Shown here: positions 57,928-64,000 of the stretch, piece by piece
Numbering within the stretch: the first letter of the stretch is position 1
How the letters are laid out: each line of letters opens with the position of its first letter
NCBI GenBank assembly: GCA_003255065.1
Contig: QAOA01001104.1
Location: 1,706-65,705 of the forward strand
Direction of reading: 5' to 3'
DNA length: 64,000 nt
Origin: Cercis canadensis
Taxonomy: Eukaryota; Streptophyta; Magnoliopsida; Fabales; Fabaceae
Notes under the pieces: generated by a model
Told to the model about the DNA's origin: nothing
What the model saw: the letters and a program-made list of their open reading frames with translations, nothing else
The model's database searches: none
Program-made: the position numbers and the translations under genes

Positions 57928-60475
57928 AGTGTCACAATGTATTCGAAGTTCCCTACAACGCAGATGGTCGACCAAATTTAAGAAAAACATGGAGTCGTCA
58001 CCAATTGTTTTAAAAAATAGGGCATAATTGGAAATCCTTTTTATTTTTTTTTTAAATGGTCTATGTACCAAATATTGGTTTAGGAGTCTGTTTATACGTG
58101 AGAAAGGTAAGACAAAAGAAAAAGGCACCCCATAGCATCCGTTTAAAGACAGTTACCCTAAATTAGTTATGCAAAGATAAGACAAGATGTGGCCAAAAGA
58201 TGTCATTTATTCATTCTCGTAAATAAATTACATTCACTAATAAAAGTACAGTAAATAAACGTGAAATGCATGAAATTAGCAAGGAACATGTCAACTTATA
58301 GTGAAAAAACATACAATACTAAATCACATGTGGTAGTCATTAAGAGTCAAAATAAAACCATAAAAATAACATGTAAACTAGGGCAACAACATTTAATTAA
58401 ACAAAGCAATCAATATACACTCCTAATTAGCATGCAATCTCTAAGCCAAACATCAATGGGAAGATCAAGAATTGAGCTCAAGGGTAAGACAAATCAAAAC
58501 CAAAACAAAGATAGAATAAATTGAACATCATAGCATGCAAGTGGTCCTAAAAACAAAGAAGCAAGGACAGCAACTAAACATAAGGCAGAATCAAGAAAGA
58601 CAAAACAGCAAAGACCGAAAACAAAACATAAAACAGGGAAAACTTGTAAAGAAAAATGGGAATTCATGTCAACAAGATTTGACCCCAAAATTTTACATGG
58701 CATATACATATGTCTTAGGGTTCTAAATAATAAAAAAAAAAATCATACAAAAATGAGTTTCCTAACTCAAGTTATGGCCCAAAAACTATACACTGCCAAA
58801 ATCAACTAAAAATTCTACAGTATAGAGAAAACAATCATTTTCAAATTAAAACTATGAGCAAATGCGACATGAAAAAAATATGAAATTTATACTCATTAAA
58901 GATATGCATCTTAGGATTCTAAAAAACAAGAACCATGCAATTTAGAGTTGAGAAACTCAAGTTATGATCAAAGGACCAAACACTGCCAGTGTTAGACTAA
59001 CAGGTCCAAGAATGGCCACTTAAAAACCAAACTTAATAATCACTAGCCCAAATGGTCAATTTGAATTCAAGCATGTCAAAAGTCAAAAATTAAGACCCAC
59101 ATAAGACCTAAAACTGAAAATGGAGACTAAGGGTAAACAACATATAAAATGATAAATCAAGTAAAATCAACACAAAAATGAAAGGGATTAAGAGGGAATT
59201 TTTGGAAATCAAGTTGAATCAACAAGAAAAGGAGTCTAAGTGAAATGAGATTCATGGAATGAAAATGAAATGGAGGCATTTAAGAGGGAAACAAAGAAAA
59301 ACATCACTTCACATAGATTCAAACAAAGACAAACAAGAAAATGGCAAGAAATCAAGAGAGGAGTGATTACCTAGTGTTCTTCAAGAAAACTCATCTTCCT
59401 TGCTCAAAGTGTAGAATCCAACTCCAAGAAGCTCAAACCACTCTTGATTTCTTGTTTTTCTCTCCAAAAATATGAAGAACACTTAATAACACTTTAAGAA
59501 CTCTCAAGAACACTCAACTTTTCTCTCAATTTTTCTCTTTTTGATCTATTTTTTTCAAGTTCTCTCTCTTCCTTCTTGTTTTCACCTTGAGAGCATATTG
59601 TGAGGCTTTCTCCACATTTTCTTCTTAAGAATTCAGCACCCTCAACTTGGAGAGTAAGTTGGGGGTAAAATGGTCATTTCTTACCCTTTTTGCACTTTTC
59701 TCCCACCTTCCAATAGCCTTGCCATGTGAAAAATCCAATAATTCTTCCCCAAGCCCTAGCCAAATTACACACTTCAACATCTCTACTTTTGTATTTTTAT
59801 TAAGAAGCCCCCATTAGTGATTTTCCCAAAATTTTATTGCACAAGCAACTTCCATCAAACTTCCTTGAGGCTAGATCTTTTCACTTGTATTTGAGAATAT
59901 TCCTTAAACCCTAGATGAACTCTTTTCATATTTTTAACAAATTTATTTAATTTTTTGATTAAAAATAAAAATCACAAAACCCTAATAAGCCAATTAAGCC
60001 AAATTAGGTCAAAATGAGCTTAAAGAGCTCAACCTTCGACCGAGTTAGTCCAATTGGTCCAAAATTGAACCTCAAACATATTAAATAGTCTAACAAATAT
60101 ATATCATTTATTTGGACCAAAAACATTAGGAAAACAAAAAATTGGGTAGGTCATCCCAAACTAGAGTTTTAGCAAAATAGGTCAAGCCTAAAACATAAGT
60201 TTTGACCCAAAATCACGAAAGGCCCGGAAAATTCTAATATTTTATGTCCAAACAAAATATTTAAAGAAAATCAAATGGGCTAAGAGGCCCCAAACTCAAA
60301 TTTAAAGAAAACAAGTCAAATGGTCTCCTAACTTGGGTTAAAATAAAATAGGTCAATACCCAAAGACCAAAATTTTGATCCAAAAACTAAAAATGGCCTT
60401 AAAGAATTTAAAATCATATTTCCCACTTAAAAATAATTATAAGCAATATTTTTTTTTTTTGAAAAATATGTAACA
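57928..60475. other. Long noncoding, repeat-like stretch
   Basis: No ORF with recognisable similarity over 2.5 kb, an A-rich plus strand, and repeated phrases of the type CTCAAGTTATGGCC/GATC...AA.ACACTGCCA (58770 and 58965). The sequence from about 57935 (ATGGAGTCGTCACCAATTGT) resembles long noncoding LTR-type repeats of plants, but clear TG...CA ends with a target duplication were not found. Left unassigned. Confidence 0.4.
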
Positions 60476-61095
60476 CCCCTGAACAAAATACAATGTCTAC
60501 ATCCAGTAAGTGGCATTAAAACTGTATTTCTTGCTGACAAAGTGTGAGGGTTTGGCAAGCAACAAATTTAAGATGAAGATATTTGATAAGAAGAAATTGA
60601 ATGATACATGGATTGAGATCTCTCGAAAGTGGCTTGCAAATGAAAAAAAAAAAAAAAAAAGAGTTATGTTACTTGAGTATGTCACCTGGATTATTACAAA
60701 ATTATATATTTATCAAATCCACCTGTTAATTATTTTTTATTCTTATATGAAATATTGTAAATTTTATTCTTATCATAAAATACTATTATTTGAAATCTTA
60801 TTTGTTTTTTATTCTTATTATCGTATACTTAGTTGAGTGAATATGACATAACTTCTATGTGAAATCGACTACACATGGACAAGACATGAGAGAAGTTATA
60901 TATATATATATATATATTTTTAGTTATAAGGAGCACATTGAATTTGAGAAAAGGAATAAGAATANTTGGCCCTTTGAAATTTAGTTCAAGCTCCAAACCC
61001 ACACTATCTATCATATACATATTGATATCATAAATATTCAAGTATAGTACTGTGGTTATACATTGAAAACCATGTGAAGTCACCTAGGTAGATTA
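60476..61095. other. Intergenic, contains an N at 60965
   Basis: AT-rich with (TA)n at 60898-60918 and an N at 60965. No gene supported. Confidence 0.5.
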
Positions 61096-61353
61096 TTGGT
61101 GCAATTGGGGTTGCAGAGCACAATTTTAAATCCTGAATACGACTTTCAATGCTACCTATACAGCCTTGATTATGACAAGGTCGTTGTCATTGAGGTTGAT
61201 TATGTCACCTACCTTGCCAAGCACACCTCAACTCCATTGATAGATTCATTATCTACACAAATAGTAGTCTTCTTGGATGAGTATGCCTCTTCATTGCTAT
61301 TCTTACAGGATGAAGGAACCTCTTTACAAAATCTAATATTTTCCTTTGATTGA
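61096..61353 (+). pseudogene. Phytocyanin (early-nodulin-like) fragment, tentative
   Basis: An 85-codon ORF contains DYDKVVVIEVDYVTY at residues 25-39 and FLQDEGTSLQNLIF near its end. This is laid out like the middle and end of a phytocyanin domain (hydrophobic strand, DY, then a FISGDEGSC-type loop). The copper-ligand His and the disulfide Cys are absent, and the N-terminal signal peptide and first half are missing. If the reading is right it is a decayed fragment of a cell-surface cupredoxin-like protein; it could also be chance. Confidence 0.35.
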
Positions 61354-61363
61354 AGTGGTATAC

Positions 61364-61946
61364 CAGTGTCTTAAAAATCGGACCGGACTGGGCAGTTCGA
61401 CCTATCCAACCGATGCCTAGTCTAAATTTTAGTTTGGTTAGGGGGTCAAACCTCTATGGTGGTTAAACCGGTGTGAATTGGTATGAACTGGTATGAACCT
61501 GTGAACCGATACCAATTTTACATAACCGGGTGGTTCACTCAAAAAAAAAAATCAATTTTTTTCAAAACTGTGTTGTTTTGGATCAAAATCTGCAAATTTT
61601 AGACACCCAAAAGATTTGAACTCCCTTCTTTTCTTTTGTAATTAAATTTGCATTATAATTTACTTATTCTCATTTGGATTGTATAATAGGTGAATATTGA
61701 CCATAATATGATTCAAACCCTTCTTCCAAGAAAGGGAAAAGACTTTTACCGTTAGGCCAACTTTAATTTTATTACTAAATTTGCATAAAAATATATTTAT
61801 TATAACTTTGGTTATCCAATAGATATAATGAATATTATATTTATGACATCATCTGGTCCGACCATTTAGTCCAATCTATTGGACCAGTTTAACCAATGCT
61901 CATCTTCTAAAATAGTTCATTCACCGGTTTAATTTTTAAGACACTG
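61364..61946. mobile_element. hAT-type MITE, 583 bp
   Basis: Termini CAGTGTCTTAAAAATCGGAC at the left and the complement of CAGTGTCTTAAAAATTAAAC at the right share 15 identical bases. Flanked by TGGTATAC (61356-61363) and TGGTATAG (61947-61954), an 8-bp target duplication with one mismatch, as for hAT elements. No transposase. It lies just behind the phytocyanin-like fragment. Confidence 0.85.
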
Positions 61947-62494
61947 TGGTATAGGATTACTAGTAGTAAAATCTGAAACTGGCCCAAGAGTATGCTTTTC
62001 CTTCATTAATAAACCTTTCAGTTTTAGAACCATATATTCCGAGATCTCTTGTCGATGGCCATCAGACTTTTTAGCAGAATGAGACAAAGCAGTCATATTA
62101 AGGTTAATTTTTTTTTCTACCTTTAATTCTCCTCGTAGTTACCCTTCAAGATATGTTTTGATATTCAATTTCATATATTAATGTTAATATTTGTAGATAA
62201 TTCCCTAAACCCACAGGCACTGAACTTGGACTTGTCTTTATTTGTGATATTTTCTGATGAATTCTCACTTGACTAGTATTTGCTGCTGGTATGCCTGCCT
62301 AAATCCTTCTATTATTAATGAGTGTATTGATGCATTCTCATCTGAATATTAGAGAAACTTCCTGTATGTTCATTGTATGGGTGGGTTAAAAAAACTTCTA
62401 TCATTAATACGAATTATGGTTTGTGTTTCATTTGATAGTCTTTAATGCTTTGTTGAGTCCTCGTTGATGTATTTTAAGGTACTAAATAAAATGC
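61947..62494. other. Intergenic, no gene seen
   Basis: No supportable feature. Confidence 0.5.
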
Positions 62495-64000
62495 CTGTGA
62501 AAGGCAGTAAAAATTCACATGAATTTCAATGGAAAAATACAAGTATTTTTGCTTTAGTTTAGTATCATAAGATTCTCTGAAATGTTTATTAAAATGTTGA
62601 CAATAGTTGAGTTGATGAGTGACTATCAGTCTTTCTTGAAGCTAAGATAAGGCTGGCTCCTGGAGAGCACTCTTTCTCATTTGGCTAATTCAACAAAGGA
62701 AAATTGCTAATAAATCATTTGAATGCCTAAAAGAACTTGAAGACAATTTGTCAACTTTTTAATTCATTTAAATTCTGATTTGAGATCGATGAACTTTAAT
62801 GTTGATTAAGATTGTTAGCATTTTGATGAGAATGATTAGAAATTGTTATATTTTTTATTGCTCTGTCCTTATGGTTAGAAATGGCATTTTGACATACATT
62901 CCCCTTTCCCATTTTTTAGATGGATACCTGTCTTCTTTCAAGCATTACAACAAAAATCATATTTACTATGCTCATTTGCATGTGCTAAGATGCTCTTATA
63001 TATAACTACGATTATCTCTAAAAGGTTCAGATATTTGGTAAACATAAAACTTTAGTAGTAGCTTATTACAATAACAAAAAGGAAGCAAAGCAAGAGATTA
63101 ACATAACATAAACTAACCTAACATTCCATGACATTACATAACATAAAAGAACAGAACTGCTAGACTAGTTGGAGACATGATTGAGTGTAGCCTACTATGA
63201 GAAGCTAAATGACCCAGGGAAAATAGGAAGCTAAAATCACAAGGATTAATGGTATCCCACACATGATATCTTGTAGGTAAATCAATTATTCTGTTTCTTT
63301 AGCTCCTGCAACATAACTTCAACCATTTCACTAGTTAGAGGCTTCTCAAAGCATTGGTCCAAACCTGCAGTTATAAACTCATCCCTTTCAAAGACATCAG
63401 CAAGCGAAGTAACACCCACAATCATGCTTTTCACACCCATAGCACGCAGTTCTTTGGTTGCCTATCATGACAAAAAATTTCTTTTCAGCCAATAATTAAT
63501 ATGTAACTATACTAAATAACATAATCTTCTCATAAAATCCGTAAGTTATTTGCATTTAAATGACTGATTTTAGAAGTAACATGTGTGTCTATGTGAGTAG
63601 TACCTCAGCACCATCCATGACGGGCATTTCTTTGTCCATTAAAATTACATCAAAGTATGCCCCAGCATGATATAAATCCACAGCAGCCTTCCCATTAGCA
63701 ACTACTTTTGCTTCCATGTTAAATTTTCCTTCAAGCATTCTTTTGTGGATCAAACGAGTACTACTATTATCATCCACAACCAGTGCTGAAATTTTTGGCT
63801 CCCCAATGGCCAAGTTTTCAATAGCATTAACCATTGTTTCATCAACTTTTTCCAAGCTCTTCAAGCTAGATGAACCAGGTCCATGCTCCACTAATTGTTG
63901 TCTCTGATATTCCATCTGGTCTATTCCTCTACTGATTTAAACAAGAAAACAAGAAATTAAATGATGATTTATCAAAGGATTGCATTATGCAAAGACCACA
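62495..64000. repeat. Response-regulator duplication block, copy 3
   Basis: Direct duplicate of 50585-52330 at a distance of about 11.9 kb, running off the window. Both the 3' flank and the gene are shared. Confidence 0.88.
63282..63915 (-). CDS. Type-C response regulator (ARR22/ARR24-like), 163 aa, two exons
   Basis: Paralogue of 51369-51997. Exons on the minus strand: 63915-63604 and 63461-63282; the donor GAG|GTACTA and acceptor ATAG|GCAACC keep phase 0; stop TGA. Receiver residues are Asp48/Asp49 (VVDDNS), phospho-acceptor Asp94 (ILMDKEMPVMDG) and Lys144 (CFEKPL). No output domain follows. The N-terminal about 37 residues are Ser-rich. Compared with copy 1 it keeps the family-like MDGAE at the exon end and has a slightly longer C-terminus (ELKKQNN). 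It appears intact and is the most canonical of the three. Confidence 0.9.

Noticed and set aside
57928..60475. Reading this stretch as a complete LTR
   Set aside because: It has the look of a long plant LTR, but I could not find matching TG...CA ends with a 5-bp duplication, so it is left as unassigned noncoding sequence.
1..64000. tRNA, rRNA, organelle-DNA insertions and CRISPR-like arrays
   Set aside because: Looked for on both strands by eye; no cloverleaf-type tRNA gene, rRNA motif, plastid or mitochondrial gene, or regularly spaced identical repeats were recognised.

Overview
The window is nuclear DNA of a flowering plant, almost certainly a eudicot. It is AT-rich, its genes carry introns, and it holds plant-only families: a CC-NBS-LRR (NLR) resistance gene, a seven-exon TPS-a terpene synthase, type-C response regulators, and a Sirevirus-type copia element primed by initiator tRNA-Met. 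The species cannot be named from the sequence. Four single Ns (4240, 22747, 37886, 60965) mark unresolved assembly positions.

Only four genes look intact. They are a sesquiterpene-type terpene synthase on the minus strand (18977-21703), an RPM1-like NLR on the plus strand (41288-43996), and two small phospho-receiver response regulators on the minus strand (51369-51997 and 63282-63915). Around them lie relics: an NLR pseudogene with three lesions (7454-10141), a short NLR remnant (10929-11470), a response-regulator pseudogene (55425-56010), a COQ6 fragment (45575-46663), a decayed two-domain defensin-like ORF (38197-38487), a phytocyanin-like fragment (61096-61353), and scraps of gypsy gag, RNase H and insulin-degrading-enzyme coding sequence.

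Layout. 1-22746 forms a large interrupted inverted repeat. Arms 1-737 and 3840-5131 match, in reverse, 22010-22746 and 13089-17403. The terpene synthase sits only in the right arm; a 1417-bp solo LTR sits only in the left arm. The right arm is interrupted by a PIF/Harbinger element that itself holds three nested Mutator-like elements, one carrying an exon scrap of an insulin-degrading enzyme. 24294-34366 is a decayed Sirevirus with an envelope-like third region. 34367-39341 is a gene graveyard with the defensin relic. 39537-44375 is a direct duplicate of 5700-10541 and carries the intact NLR. 45500-50040 holds the COQ6 relic, a foldback, tandem repeats and a TRIM element. 50585-64000 holds three response-regulator copies, two in direct and one in inverted orientation, with a Sirevirus solo LTR inserted beside the first copy.

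The genes do not form a pathway. The theme is local duplication of defence and signalling genes, followed by decay and transposon insertion. Several insertions can be dated relative to duplications, because the paralogous copy keeps the empty site.
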